This document shows, piece by piece, positions 25,237-33,669 of a stretch of DNA of 64,000 nucleotides. Within the stretch, counting starts at the first letter, position 1. Each line of letters begins with the position of its first letter. Below the pieces are notes generated by a model, which was not told where the DNA came from, did not search any database, and worked only from the letters and a program-made list of their open reading frames with translations. Source of the DNA: Palsa-892 sp035295845 (GTDB taxonomy: Bacteria > Pseudomonadota > Alphaproteobacteria > Rhizobiales > Xanthobacteraceae); contig DATGIF010000008.1 in the NCBI GenBank assembly GCA_035295845.1, forward strand, positions 124,001 to 188,000. Direction: 5' to 3'. A program made the translations under genes and the position numbers.

Positions 25237-25913
25237 TCGCACTCACCCGCTGGTTTTGGGACGTTGTCGCGGCCGGCGCGGTCTTTGCCGCTGTGATTGC
25301 GCTTCTCGCCATCGACTATGTCGCTCCGCTCGACTTCAACAACCCGCCGGGCCCCTTCACCTGGATGCATTTGCAACTCTTCAAGCTCGACCCCGAGCGC
25401 TGCTACGCCGCGCTCGACCGCGCGCAAGTAACCTACAAGCGCTTCAACGAGCCGATCAAGGATGGCTGCGGCTTCGACAATGGCGCGAGGCTGAATGCCT
25501 CCGATATCAGCTACGGCAACAACGTGCTAATGACCTGCCACAGCATGGTCGGACTTATTCTGTGGGAGCGCACGGTGGTGAAACCGGCGGCCGAGCGTTA
25601 TTTCAACGCCAAGCTCGTCCGCATCCATCACATGGGCACTTATTCGTGCCGGAATATCGAGAACAAAAAATACAAGCCGCGAAGCGAGCACGCTTCCGCC
25701 AATGCGATCGACGTCGGCAGCTTCGGTCTTTCGAACGGCACCGAAATCGTTCTCGAAAAGGACTGGAAGGACACGGGCGCCAAGGGCGCGTTCCTGCGCG
25801 AGATCCGCGACGGCGCCTGCAAGATTTTCAGTACGGTGCTATCGCCGGAATACAATCCGAACCACAGCAACCACTTTCATCTGGATATGAGCTGGATTCG
25901 CTTCTGCGGCTGA
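25233..25913 (+). CDS. Extensin-like C-terminal domain protein
   Basis: A 226-residue protein with one N-terminal membrane segment (about residues 8-29) and an Extensin-like_C domain. Key parts are DPERCYAALDRAQ, KDGCGFDNGARL, the central HHMGTYSCRN, SEHASANAIDVGSFGL and a final HSNHFHLDM. The pattern of conserved His/Asp and cysteines resembles metal-dependent D-Ala-D-Ala or LAS-type peptidases, which suggests action on peptidoglycan in the periplasm, but this is inference. It starts at GTG 25233, overlapping the preceding stop by 4 bp. It converges with an L,D-transpeptidase gene with 2 bp between the stops. Confidence 0.88.
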   Translation: MIALTRWFWDVVAAGAVFAAVIALLAIDYVAPLDFNNPPGPFTWMHLQLFKLDPERCYAALDRAQVTYKRFNEPIKDGCGFDNGARLNASDISYGNNVLMTCHSMVGLILWERTVVKPAAERYFNAKLVRIHHMGTYSCRNIENKKYKPRSEHASANAIDVGSFGLSNGTEIVLEKDWKDTGAKGAFLREIRDGACKIFSTVLSPEYNPNHSNHFHLDMSWIRFCG

Positions 25914-25915
25914 GA

Positions 25916-26431
25916 TCAGCGCACCACCACCGGCGTTCCGAAGTGGACGCGCTGGTAAAGGTCCATGATGTCTTCGTTATACATGCGAATGCAGCCATAG
26001 GAGACGAAGCCGCCGATCGAGCCCGGCGCATTGGTGCCGTGAATGGCGTACTGGCCGCCGGCGAGTGTCAGCGCCGCCGCACCCATCGGATTGCCGGCCG
26101 CGCCGCCGGGGATCACGGCGGGGAGACTCGGCTTGTCGCGCCGGACCTCGTCGGGTGGCGACCAGGCGGGCTTCAAGCGCATGCCGTCGATGAAGGAGGT
26201 GCCCGACCATTGTTTGCCGGCGCGGCCGACGCCCACCGGATAACGGATCGCGTGGCCGCCGCCGAGCACGTAATAAAGCCGGCGCTCGTTGGTCTTGATT
26301 ACGATGGTGCCGGCTGAGCCTTCATTGAAGGCGACCGTCTCGCGGGCGACCGCCGCGGGCGGCAGCAGAAGCGATGCGGAAAAGGCGAGCGCGGGAATAA
26401 TGGCGGCGGCAAGCCGAATGCGATTGCGCAT
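25916..26431 (-). CDS. L,D-transpeptidase (YkuD domain)
   Basis: A 171-residue exported enzyme. The signal peptide covers about residues 1-30 (ALAFSASLLLPPAAVA). The YkuD domain follows, with TIVIKTNERRLYYVLG at its start and the active-site stretch HGTNAPGSIGGFVSYGCIRM, where H131 and C147 are the catalytic pair. It makes 3-3 peptidoglycan cross-links or links proteins to peptidoglycan; alphaproteobacteria use such enzymes to anchor outer-membrane proteins. It is complete and standard in length for the short, LysM-free type. It stands next to the extensin-like gene, which may also act on the wall. Confidence 0.93.
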   Translation of the reverse strand: MRNRIRLAAAIIPALAFSASLLLPPAAVARETVAFNEGSAGTIVIKTNERRLYYVLGGGHAIRYPVGVGRAGKQWSGTSFIDGMRLKPAWSPPDEVRRDKPSLPAVIPGGAAGNPMGAAALTLAGGQYAIHGTNAPGSIGGFVSYGCIRMYNEDIMDLYQRVHFGTPVVVR

Positions 26432-26523
26432 GAGGAGCCCCTCGGCAAATGCGATTTGGGGACTCTAATACGGAATTACGCCCGCCGAGGCCAAGACTTG
26501 CGGATAACCTAAACGCGTTTTTC

Positions 26524-26568
26524 GCGGCGGCGTGTCGCCGCCGCCACAGCCCGCGGGAAAGCCGCGGG
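26524..26568 (-). terminator. Tandem GC hairpins after acs
   Basis: Two strong hairpins lie just beyond the acs stop codon. The inner one (26550-26568) pairs CCCGCGG with CCGCGGG around AAAG; the outer one (26524-26545) pairs GGCGGCG with CGCCGCC. On the minus strand the outer stem is followed by GAAAAA rather than a T-run, so it is not a textbook terminator. It could serve the leftward acs transcript and the end of the facing region. Confidence 0.45.
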
Positions 26569-26569
26569 T

Positions 26570-28516
26570 TTACGCCGATTTCCGGTTCTGCCGGTTGTTC
26601 ACGAGATCGTCAACGACGGCGGGATCCGCGAGCGTAGAAGTGTCGCCGAGGCTGCCATATTCGTCCTCGGCGATCTTGCGCAGGATGCGGCGCATGATCT
26701 TGCCCGAACGCGTCTTCGGCAGACCCGGCGCGAACTGGATGAGATCGGGCGAGGCGATCGGCCCGATATCCTTGCGCACCCATTGCACAAGTTCCTTGCG
26801 GAGCTCTTCGCTCGGCTGCTCGCCGGCCATCAGGGTGACGTAGGCGTAGATGCCCTGGCCCTTGATGTCATGCGGGTAGCCGACCACGGCGGCCTCCGAC
26901 ACTTTCGGATGAGCGACGAGGGAGCTTTCGACCTCGGCGGTGCCAAGCCGGTGCCCGGCGACATTGATCACGTCGTCAACGCGGCCGGTGATCCAGTAAT
27001 AGCCGTCCTCGTCGCGGCGGCAGCCGTCGCCGGTGAAGTATTTGCCGGGATAGGTCTTGAAATAGGTTTCGATGAAGCGCTGGTGGTCGCCGTAGACCGT
27101 GCGCATCTGCCCAGGCCAGGAATCGGCAATGCACAGATTGCCGCTGGTCGCTCCCTCGATGACCTTGCCGTTGGCGTCGACGATTTGCGGAACGATGCCA
27201 AAGAACGGCCGCGTCGCGGAGCCCGGCTTCAGTTCGGTGGCGCCGGGAAGCGGCGTGATCAGAATGCCGCCGGTTTCGGTCTGCCACCACGTATCGACGA
27301 TCGGGCAGCGGCCGTCGCCGACCACGCGGTGATACCATTCCCATGCTTCCGGATTGATCGGCTCACCGACGCTCCCGAGCAGCCGCAAGGATTTGCGGCT
27401 CGTCTTCTTCACCGGGCCGTCGCCGGCCTGCATCAGCGCGCGGATCGCGGTCGGCGCGGTGTAGAAGGTGTTGACCTTGTGCTTGTCGACGACTTCCCAG
27501 AAGCGCGACATGGTCGGGTAATTCGGCACGCCTTCGAACATCAGCGTGGTGGCGCCGTTCGAAAGCGGCCCATAGACGATGTAGGAATGCCCGGTCACCC
27601 AGCCGACGTCGGCGGTGCACCAGTAGATATCGCCGTCGTGATAGTCGAACACGTATTGATGCGTGATCGAGGTATAGACGAGATAGCCGGCGGTGGTGTG
27701 CAGGACGCCCTTGGGTTTTCCGGTCGAGCCTGAGGTGTAGAGAATGAACAGCGGATCTTCCGCGTTCATATTTTCGCATTTGCAGTCGGCTTTCACGGTC
27801 TTGGCGATCTCGTCGTAATAGATGTCGCGGCCGGCCTGCATGTTCACGGGCGCGTTGGTGCGGCGGACGACGATCATCGTGGTGACGCCGCCTGCCTTGT
27901 CGGCGGCGGCATCGGAATTCGCCTTCAACGGGATTTTGCGGCCGCCGCGAATGCCCTCGTCGGCGGTGATGAGCACGCTCGACTTGCAATCCTCGATGCG
28001 GCCGGCGAGCGAGTCGGGTGAGAAACCGCCGAACACGACCGAATGAATGGCGCCGATGCGGGCGCAGGCGAGCATGGCGTAGGCGGCTTCCGGAATCATC
28101 GGCAGGTAAATGGTGACGCGGTCGCCCTTCTTGACGCCGCGCTTCTTCAACACGTTCGCGAAGCGGCACACTTCCGCGTGCAGCTCCTTATAGGTGATCT
28201 TTTTGTCGTCCTTGGGATCGTCGCCCTCCCATAGAATCGCGACCTGCTTGCCGCGTTTCCTGAGATGACGATCGATGCAATTGTAGGCGACGTTGGTCTT
28301 GCCGTCCTCGAACCATTTGATCGAGACTTCGCCGGGGCCGAAGGTGGTGTTCTTCACCTTCTTGAAGGGCTTGGTCCAGTGGATGCGCTTCGCCTCCTTG
28401 GCCCAGAATTTGTCCGGGTCCTTGATGGAGGCGGCGTACATTTTTTCGTAGTCGGCCTCGCTGATGTAGGCGCGTTTCTTCCAAGCGGCCGGAACCGGAT
28501 AAAGCTTTTCCGACAT
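26570..28516 (-). CDS. acs: Acetyl-CoA synthetase (AMP-forming)
   Basis: A 648-residue enzyme that converts acetate, ATP and CoA to acetyl-CoA. Family marks are the P-loop-like YTSGSTGKPKG near 264, WCTADVGWVTGHSYIVYGPL, the DTWWQTETGG segment near 411, and TRSGKIMRRIL near 608 whose lysine is the adenylation and acetylation site. Length and N-terminus (MSEKLYPVPAAWKK) are standard. As this Lys is normally controlled by acetylation in other bacteria, activity is probably regulated after translation, although no acetyltransferase for it is in the window. It is a single gene with hairpins after the stop. Confidence 0.96.
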   Translation of the reverse strand: MSEKLYPVPAAWKKRAYISEADYEKMYAASIKDPDKFWAKEAKRIHWTKPFKKVKNTTFGPGEVSIKWFEDGKTNVAYNCIDRHLRKRGKQVAILWEGDDPKDDKKITYKELHAEVCRFANVLKKRGVKKGDRVTIYLPMIPEAAYAMLACARIGAIHSVVFGGFSPDSLAGRIEDCKSSVLITADEGIRGGRKIPLKANSDAAADKAGGVTTMIVVRRTNAPVNMQAGRDIYYDEIAKTVKADCKCENMNAEDPLFILYTSGSTGKPKGVLHTTAGYLVYTSITHQYVFDYHDGDIYWCTADVGWVTGHSYIVYGPLSNGATTLMFEGVPNYPTMSRFWEVVDKHKVNTFYTAPTAIRALMQAGDGPVKKTSRKSLRLLGSVGEPINPEAWEWYHRVVGDGRCPIVDTWWQTETGGILITPLPGATELKPGSATRPFFGIVPQIVDANGKVIEGATSGNLCIADSWPGQMRTVYGDHQRFIETYFKTYPGKYFTGDGCRRDEDGYYWITGRVDDVINVAGHRLGTAEVESSLVAHPKVSEAAVVGYPHDIKGQGIYAYVTLMAGEQPSEELRKELVQWVRKDIGPIASPDLIQFAPGLPKTRSGKIMRRILRKIAEDEYGSLGDTSTLADPAVVDDLVNNRQNRKSA

Positions 28517-28655
28517 CGCATCCTCCCTCGGCGAGGACCGCGGTTTTGGCGGTCCGGACGGCCTAAAGACCGTTCTTTCCCAACAACATATTAGGGAACT
28601 CGCCGGGCGGGCGACAAGGTACGCGCGCTATCGACTTTGGTTAGTGCGGAAGCGC

Positions 28656-29069
28656 CTAGATGCCGAAAGCGCCGATAATCGCCCCCATAATCGCCAGCGC
28701 CACAAGCCAATGGGCGGAATCGATCACGCTGAGCTGAGGCTTGCGCATGGCGAAGGCGTTGTTGACCACGAGCGTCGTCACCACGAAGCCGAGCCAGACG
28801 AAGGCGCCGGAAACGACGCCGTTCATGGCCGTAACCTGGCCCGCACCGAGATGGCCCATGAGGCCGGCGAGCACCCAGGCCATGATCAGCTCGGCGATGA
28901 AGGTGATGATCAAGGGCGTCGACGACATATTCTTGGATGCGGTCTTCTTGCTGATGCCGAGCGCCTTCATCCAGGCCTCGCCGAACACGCGATAGTAGAT
29001 GCCGCCGAAGACGAAGGCGGCGATCGCCGCGACGACGACCGCGAGATAGTTGATTCCGCTGAAAGTCAT
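28656..29069 (-). CDS. DUF1761 family small membrane protein
   Basis: A 137-residue protein with four predicted membrane helices (about residues 5-25, 52-74, 82-104, 117-136). It matches DUF1761 in its conserved FGGIYYRVFGEAWMKALG segment near the N-terminus and in GFVVTTLVVNNAFAMR. No function is known. The ATG at 29067-29069 (MTFSGINYL) follows a GGAGG-like site; 23 more codons upstream lack similarity. It stands alone, leftward, between acs and the methyltransferase gene. Confidence 0.82.
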   Translation of the reverse strand: MTFSGINYLAVVVAAIAAFVFGGIYYRVFGEAWMKALGISKKTASKNMSSTPLIITFIAELIMAWVLAGLMGHLGAGQVTAMNGVVSGAFVWLGFVVTTLVVNNAFAMRKPQLSVIDSAHWLVALAIMGAIIGAFGI

Positions 29070-29101
29070 TGGTTCCTCCCGAACGTTTTTATGCGAGGAC
29101 G

Positions 29102-29809
29102 TTAGCGCATCGAAGATCGTGCCGGAAGCAGCCGCCACACGCCGGTATTCTTGATCTCGGCGTCCTCGAGGTCGCGCGTCACCGGCACGTCATATTTGGT
29201 GATCCGTTCGATGCGCTCTTTCGGAAGGTAGCTGCGGCCGGGATCGCCGATGCGGATTTCGGCGCCGCGCGCGGAAAGCGAAGCGAGCCACGCCAACACG
29301 TTCACCGCCATCTCGCGCTCGTAACAGACGTCGGCGGCAAGCACCACGTCCCAGCGCTCGTCGCGGCCGATCAGGTCGGCGCAGATCGCTTGCACATTTG
29401 CATTATTGGCTTCGGCATTGAGCGCGATGGCGGAAATAGCGAAGTCGTCGATTTCGCTCGCTTCCACCGATTGTGCGCCGGCTTTGGCGGCAGCGATCGC
29501 CACGAGCCCGGAGCCCGAAGCAAAATCCAGAACGCGTCTGCCGGCGACGAGCGCCGGATTGTCGAGGATATAGCGCGCAAGCGCCTGGCCGCCCGCCCAG
29601 GCGAACGCCCAAAACGGCGCGGGCAGGCCCATTTCGCCGAGCTCTTCCTCTGTCTTCTGCCAGAGCGGCACCGCCTCGTCGGCGACGTAGAGCGAAATTT
29701 CCGGAACGAGCGGAATCGCGCGTCTGCGGGTGTTCGCGCGCACGAAGGCGGCGCGGTCGGTGATTGTCAGGCGTTCTTGAGGCCGCCGAGACGGCAAACG
29801 GTCGTCCAT
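29102..29809 (-). CDS. Class I SAM-dependent methyltransferase, ETFB-lysine-methyltransferase-like
   Basis: A protein of up to 235 residues. The SAM-binding motif VLDFASGSGLVAIAAAKAGA and post-motif ASEIDDFAISAIALNAEANN are clear. VVLAADVCYE has the D-x-x-Y signature of the METTL20 (ETF-beta lysine methyltransferase) group, to which alphaproteobacterial members with ETF-beta and L7/L12 as substrates belong. The N-terminal FVRANTRRRAIPLVPEISLYVAD also fits. The first ATG (29809) lies 43 bp inside the EVE-domain gene. A CTG at 29768-29770, overlapping the EVE stop as CTGA, is a possible alternative start that better matches the N-terminus of relatives. Substrate is inferred. Confidence 0.78.
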   Translation of the reverse strand: MDDRLPSRRPQERLTITDRAAFVRANTRRRAIPLVPEISLYVADEAVPLWQKTEEELGEMGLPAPFWAFAWAGGQALARYILDNPALVAGRRVLDFASGSGLVAIAAAKAGAQSVEASEIDDFAISAIALNAEANNANVQAICADLIGRDERWDVVLAADVCYEREMAVNVLAWLASLSARGAEIRIGDPGRSYLPKERIERITKYDVPVTRDLEDAEIKNTGVWRLLPARSSMR

Positions 29810-30189
29810 TCCTCACCCGTGACCGGCTGCACCGACAGCCGCGGACTGTGAACGAGGACCATCTTTGCCAGTTTCTTCTCGGCCTTGCACTGGGCGAGCG
29901 TCACCGGCTTCGGCAGCGGCGCCACCGCTTTTATATCCACAAGGCCGAAGACGCCGGTCTTGTCGGTGGGATCGGGACGATATTCGGAAATGATCTCGAC
30001 AATGCCGACGATCTCTTTCGCTTCGCCGGAATGATAGAAGAAGGCGCGGTCGCCGCGCTTCATCGCCTGCAGGTTCTTCTTGGCGAGGTGGTTGCGAACC
30101 CCTTCCCAGGCCGTTCCCTTTGCTCCCGCCTTGACCTGGTCGTCCCATGACCAGGTATCGGGCTCACTCTTCAACAGCCAATGCGCCAT
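29767..30189 (-). CDS. EVE domain protein (PUA-like fold)
   Basis: A 140-residue protein of the EVE/thymocyte nuclear protein 1 family. It starts MAHWLLKSEPDTWSWDDQ and continues WEGVRNHLAKKNLQAMKRGD, FFYHSGEAKEIVGIVEI and LAKMVLVHSPRLSVQPV, which cover the whole domain. EVE domains bind modified bases in nucleic acids and are found alone or in restriction systems; here it is the conserved stand-alone form. The next gene downstream overlaps its end, and the YciI-like gene lies only 3 bp upstream, so the three probably form one leftward operon. Confidence 0.9.
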   Translation of the reverse strand: MAHWLLKSEPDTWSWDDQVKAGAKGTAWEGVRNHLAKKNLQAMKRGDRAFFYHSGEAKEIVGIVEIISEYRPDPTDKTGVFGLVDIKAVAPLPKPVTLAQCKAEKKLAKMVLVHSPRLSVQPVTGEEWTTVCRLGGLKNA

Positions 30190-30192
30190 GCC

Positions 30193-30483
30193 CTAGTTGA
30201 TAGGGCAACCGACGACCCAGCGCCAGCCGCGCACTTCGATCGAGTCGAAGAGGCCGGCCTTGCGATAGGGGTCTTTCGCGAGCACTTCCTCGACGCCGGC
30301 GCGATCGTCCGCCTCGATGATCAGCATCGAGCCGACCATGGCGTTGCCGTCGTCGGAGAGGAACGGCCCGCAGGATTTGATCGACTTGGCATTGGCCCGC
30401 AGATAATCAAGATGCGCGGTGCGATTGGCGAGCCGCAACTCGTTGCTGTTCGGCTTGTCGAGACAAATCGCGACATAATGCAT
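30193..30483 (-). CDS. YciI-like (YCII) domain protein
   Basis: A 96-residue protein with the ferredoxin-like YCII fold. Conserved parts are RTAHLDYLRAN with the family His-Asp pair, CGPFLSDDGNAMVGSMLIIEADD, and AKDPYRKAGLFDSIEVRGWRWV. The family His and Asp may be catalytic, and some members are dehalogenase-like, but most, including this, have no established reaction. It lies between gpsA and the EVE-domain gene on the same strand with short gaps. Confidence 0.87.
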   Translation of the reverse strand: MHYVAICLDKPNSNELRLANRTAHLDYLRANAKSIKSCGPFLSDDGNAMVGSMLIIEADDRAGVEEVLAKDPYRKAGLFDSIEVRGWRWVVGCPIN

Positions 30484-30508
30484 GGCTGGAATCCGCTCTT
30501 TGTGCGTC

Positions 30509-31507
30509 TTATGCTTCGGCCTTCAATGGCCGGGACAATAGGCCGGAAATTGCTTCCTCAACGTTAATCCGACCGGAGAGAATCCCGTTCACCGCCTGCG
30601 CAATGGGCATTTCGATACCTTTCTTGCGGGCAATTTCCACGAGAACCGGCGCCGTCAGCGCGCCTTCAGCGAGCGGACCGGAACGCAAGTCCTCCGGTGA
30701 GCGGCCGCGGCCGACCGCAAGCCCGAAAGCGTAATTTCGCGATTGCGGTGAAGAACACGTTAGGATCAGGTCGCCGAGCCCGGAAAGGCCCATCAAAGTT
30801 TCCGGGCGCGCGCCGAAGGCTCTTCCCAGCCGCGACAATTCGGCAAAGCCGCGCGTCGTGAGCGCCGCCTGCGCGCTCGCGCCAAGGCCGCGGCCGACGA
30901 CAATGCCGGCGGCAATCGCCAGCACGTTCTTCGCCGCACCCCCGATCTCGATGCCGCGCACATCGGTCGAATGATAAAGCCGGAAGGCGGGCGAGGAGAG
31001 GGCGGCGGCGAGATCGCTCGCCAAGCTTTCATCGCGCGCGCCGAGCGTCACCGCCGTCGGCAGCCCGCGGCCGACATCGGCGGCGAAGCTCGGGCCCGAG
31101 AGAATAGCGGCCTGGCCGAGCGGCGATACGTCGGCGAGAATTTCGGTGACGAATTTTTCGCTGCCTTGCTCGATGCCCTTGGCGCAGGCGACGAGCGGCA
31201 CGCCCGGGCGGATCATCGAGGCAATCGAGCTCGCAAGCTCGCGCAGGGCCGCGGTCGGAACCGCGAGCAGGAGCGCATCGGCTTCCGCGGCTTCGCCCAG
31301 CGAATTGGTTGCCGCCACCTCGGCGGCGATCGCAACGCCGGGAAGCCTCGCCGCATTGGTGCGGCTCTTCGCAATTTCCGCGCTTGCCGTCGGATCGCGG
31401 GCATAGAGGGTGACGCTGCGACCGGCCCGCGCCACGGCATTGGCGAGCGCCGAGCCCCATGCCCCCGCGCCGAGGATCGCGATGCGCCGAAAGACCGCCA
31501 TCTGCAA
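30509..31507 (-). CDS. gpsA: NAD(P)H-dependent glycerol-3-phosphate dehydrogenase
   Basis: A 332-residue cytoplasmic enzyme that reduces dihydroxyacetone phosphate to sn-glycerol 3-phosphate for phospholipid synthesis. The Rossmann motif is LGAGAWGSALANAVA near residues 12-26. Further conserved parts are VACAKGIEQ, ILSGPSFAADV, the catalytic-lysine segment EIGGAAKNVLAIAAGI, and GLSGLGDLILTCSSPQSRN. The start may be the ATG at 31507 or the second ATG two codons later (MAVFRR). It lies 6 bp after tsaD on the same strand, the usual tsaD-gpsA pairing of alphaproteobacteria. Confidence 0.96.
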   Translation of the reverse strand: MQMAVFRRIAILGAGAWGSALANAVARAGRSVTLYARDPTASAEIAKSRTNAARLPGVAIAAEVAATNSLGEAAEADALLLAVPTAALRELASSIASMIRPGVPLVACAKGIEQGSEKFVTEILADVSPLGQAAILSGPSFAADVGRGLPTAVTLGARDESLASDLAAALSSPAFRLYHSTDVRGIEIGGAAKNVLAIAAGIVVGRGLGASAQAALTTRGFAELSRLGRAFGARPETLMGLSGLGDLILTCSSPQSRNYAFGLAVGRGRSPEDLRSGPLAEGALTAPVLVEIARKKGIEMPIAQAVNGILSGRINVEEAISGLLSRPLKAEA

Positions 31508-31513
31508 GCTTGC

Positions 31514-32557
31514 CTAAGCCGGAACCGGTTTCGCCTCGAGCGGCCAGCGCGCGCGGGGCTTGGCGTCGAGGGGATCAGTGAGGCCGCGCGCGAGCCGCTC
31601 GCAGCCCGCCCAGGCGACCATGGCGCCGTTGTCGGTGCAGAGTTCCGGCGGCGGAATCACCAGGGGGAGCGCGAGCGAGATCGCCATCTCCTCCATCACG
31701 TCGCGGATCGCGCGGTTGGCGGCAACGCCGCCGGCGATCACGATCGCATTCGGCTCGCGTCCGGCTCCGCGCGAAATTTCCACGGCGCGTTGTACGCGGT
31801 CGGTGATCACGTCGATGATCGCCGCCTGGAAGGAGGCGCAGAGATCGGCAATGTCCTGGCGCGAGATCGGCGCGATCCGCTGCGCCTCCATCCGCACCGC
31901 GGTCTTCAGGCCGGAGAGCGAAAAATCCGGGACCGGCTCGCCGAACATCGGCCGCGGCAGTTTGAACCGCGCCGGATTGCCGTCCTTGGCGCAGCGCTCG
32001 ACCGCGGGGCCGCCGGGATAGGGCAGGCCCAGAAGCTTCGCGGTCTTGTCGAAGGCTTCGCCAATCGCGTCATCGCGCGTGCCGCCGATCCGCCGGTATT
32101 GACCGACCTCCTCCACCGAGACGAGCTGCGTATGGCCTCCCGACACCAGCAGAAGCAGAAACGGAAAATTGACCTTGTGCGTGAGCCGCGCGGTGAGCGC
32201 GTGCGCCTCGAGGTGGTTGACGGCGATCAGCGGCTTGCCGATGGCGAGCGCGATCGCCTTGGCGGTGGTGAGGCCGACGATGACGCCGCCGATGAGGCCG
32301 GGCCCGGCAGAAGCCGCGACCGCGTCGAGGCGCGACATATTCGTGCCCGCCTTCTCGATCGCGGCCCGGATGATCTCGTCGAGCGCCTCCACATGGGCGC
32401 GCGCCGCGATTTCCGGCACCACACCGCCGAAAGGCCGGTGCTGTTCGAGCTGCGAGAGAATAATGTTGGAACGGATCTCGCCGCCGCCCTGATCGTCGCG
32501 TTCGACAATCGCCGCGGCCGTCTCGTCGCAAGTCGTCTCGATTCCGAGTACAAGCAT
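31514..32557 (-). CDS. tsaD: tRNA N6-threonylcarbamoyladenosine synthase catalytic subunit
   Basis: A 347-residue TsaD (Kae1/YgjD) protein that transfers the threonylcarbamoyl group to A37 of ANN-decoding tRNAs, with TsaB and TsaE (not in this window). Motifs are LGIETTCDETAAAIV at the start, the metal-binding HLEAHALTARL near 110, LLLLVSGGHTQLV, GEAFDKTAKLLGLPYPGGP and GGVAANRAIRD. The start is ATG 32557 (MLVLGIETT); ten further codons upstream belong to the spacer. It diverges from hemC across about 98 bp, a gene order kept in many alphaproteobacteria. Confidence 0.96.
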   Translation of the reverse strand: MLVLGIETTCDETAAAIVERDDQGGGEIRSNIILSQLEQHRPFGGVVPEIAARAHVEALDEIIRAAIEKAGTNMSRLDAVAASAGPGLIGGVIVGLTTAKAIALAIGKPLIAVNHLEAHALTARLTHKVNFPFLLLLVSGGHTQLVSVEEVGQYRRIGGTRDDAIGEAFDKTAKLLGLPYPGGPAVERCAKDGNPARFKLPRPMFGEPVPDFSLSGLKTAVRMEAQRIAPISRQDIADLCASFQAAIIDVITDRVQRAVEISRGAGREPNAIVIAGGVAANRAIRDVMEEMAISLALPLVIPPPELCTDNGAMVAWAGCERLARGLTDPLDAKPRARWPLEAKPVPA

Positions 32558-32655
32558 TCCTGAATTCCGGCTTCCTTCCGGCGGCAACGCCGCCGGAGGC
32601 CTTCACCCAGGATTGTTATAACCCTCCGGCCCATTCGCGCTAGCGCCGCCTTTCC

Positions 32656-33576
32656 ATGAACCCATCCTCGCCCGTCCGTATCGGCACCCGCGGCAGCCCG
32701 CTCGCGCTCGCGCAGACCGAGATCGTGCGGCGGTTGCTCGCGGCCGCGCATGGCGAGCTTGCGCTTGAGGTCGTCGCGATCCGCACCAGCGGCGAGCAGA
32801 TCCTCGACCGGCCGCTCGCGGATGCCGGCGGCAAGGGCTTGTTCACCAAGGAAATCGATGAGGCGCTCCTGTCCGGCCGGATCGAGCTTGCCGTGCATTC
32901 GGCCAAGGACGTTCCGACGTTTCTGGCGCCGGGCATCCGGCTCGCGGCGTTTCCACCGCGCGAGGACGCGCGCGAAGCGCTCTTGAGCGCGAAGGCCGAT
33001 TCGCTCGAGCGCCTTGCCGCCGGCGCGGTGGTCGGGACCTCCTCGGTGCGAAGACAGGCGCTGGTGAAGCGGTTGCGGCCGGATCTCGCGGTGAAGCTCA
33101 TGCGCGGCAATGTGGGAACGCGGCTGCAAAAGGTGAAAGCGGGGGAATTCGACGCGGCGGTGCTCGCGCTCGCCGGGCTCAGGCGGCTCGGGCTCGAGGG
33201 AGAAGCGCGCGCCTTGCTCGATCCCGCGACCTTCCCGCCGTCGGTCGGCCAGGGCGCGATCGCGGTCGCGATCCGCGAGGGCGACGAGCGCATGGAAACA
33301 TTCGTGGCGGCGATCGATCACGCGCCGACTTCGATTGCGCTCGCGGCCGAACGCGCCTTTCTCACGGCGCTGGGCGGCTCGTGCCGCGCGCCGATCGCGG
33401 GCCACGCCCGCATTAAGGGCGAGCGGCTCGATCTCCACGGCCTGGTGATCGCGCCCGACGGCACCGGCGCGGTGGAGACGAAGCGCGAGGGTCCGCTCAG
33501 CGAGGCGGTCGCGCTCGGCCATGACGCCGGCATGGAGTTGCGCGCCCGCGCGCCCGCGGGCGTGCTTGAAGCATGA
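32656..33576 (+). CDS. hemC: Hydroxymethylbilane synthase (porphobilinogen deaminase)
   Basis: A 306-residue enzyme that polymerises four porphobilinogen units in haem synthesis. Motifs are RIGTRGSPLALAQTEIV, HSAKDVPTFL, the RRQALVKRLRPDL segment and LRGNVGTRLQK-type RGNVGTRL, and GGSCRAPIAGHA where C243 carries the dipyrromethane cofactor. Start and length are standard. The TGA stop lies inside a palindromic intergenic repeat, which separates it from hemD by 93 bp. hemC, hemD, Mic60-like and hemY are on the same strand and form the usual alphaproteobacterial hem group. Confidence 0.97.
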   Translation: MNPSSPVRIGTRGSPLALAQTEIVRRLLAAAHGELALEVVAIRTSGEQILDRPLADAGGKGLFTKEIDEALLSGRIELAVHSAKDVPTFLAPGIRLAAFPPREDAREALLSAKADSLERLAAGAVVGTSSVRRQALVKRLRPDLAVKLMRGNVGTRLQKVKAGEFDAAVLALAGLRRLGLEGEARALLDPATFPPSVGQGAIAVAIREGDERMETFVAAIDHAPTSIALAAERAFLTALGGSCRAPIAGHARIKGERLDLHGLVIAPDGTGAVETKREGPLSEAVALGHDAGMELRARAPAGVLEA

Positions 33577-33637
33577 TCCCGAAAAGTGGGAACCGGTTTT
33601 CGGGAAAGATCATGCTTCCGCAAAATGTCAGGAACGC
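33568..33637 (+). repeat. GCATGATC palindromic intergenic repeat, copy 2
   Basis: A 70-bp element starting GAAGCATGATCCCGAAAAG, with core GGGAACCGGTTTTCGGG and AGATCATGCTT, and ending AAATGTCAGGAACGC. It is nearly identical to the reverse complement of 19974-20046. The hemC stop codon (33574-33576) is formed by the element itself. It lies inside the hem gene group, between hemC and hemD, where its hairpin could affect mRNA stability or read-through. Confidence 0.85.
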
Positions 33638-33669
33638 AATGATCCAACCCAAGATCGTGGCGCTGTAAC

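Noticed and set aside
30193..30483. Possible toxin-antitoxin pair with the EVE gene
   Set aside because: Both proteins are conserved stand-alone YciI and EVE families in a housekeeping operon, without toxin motifs.
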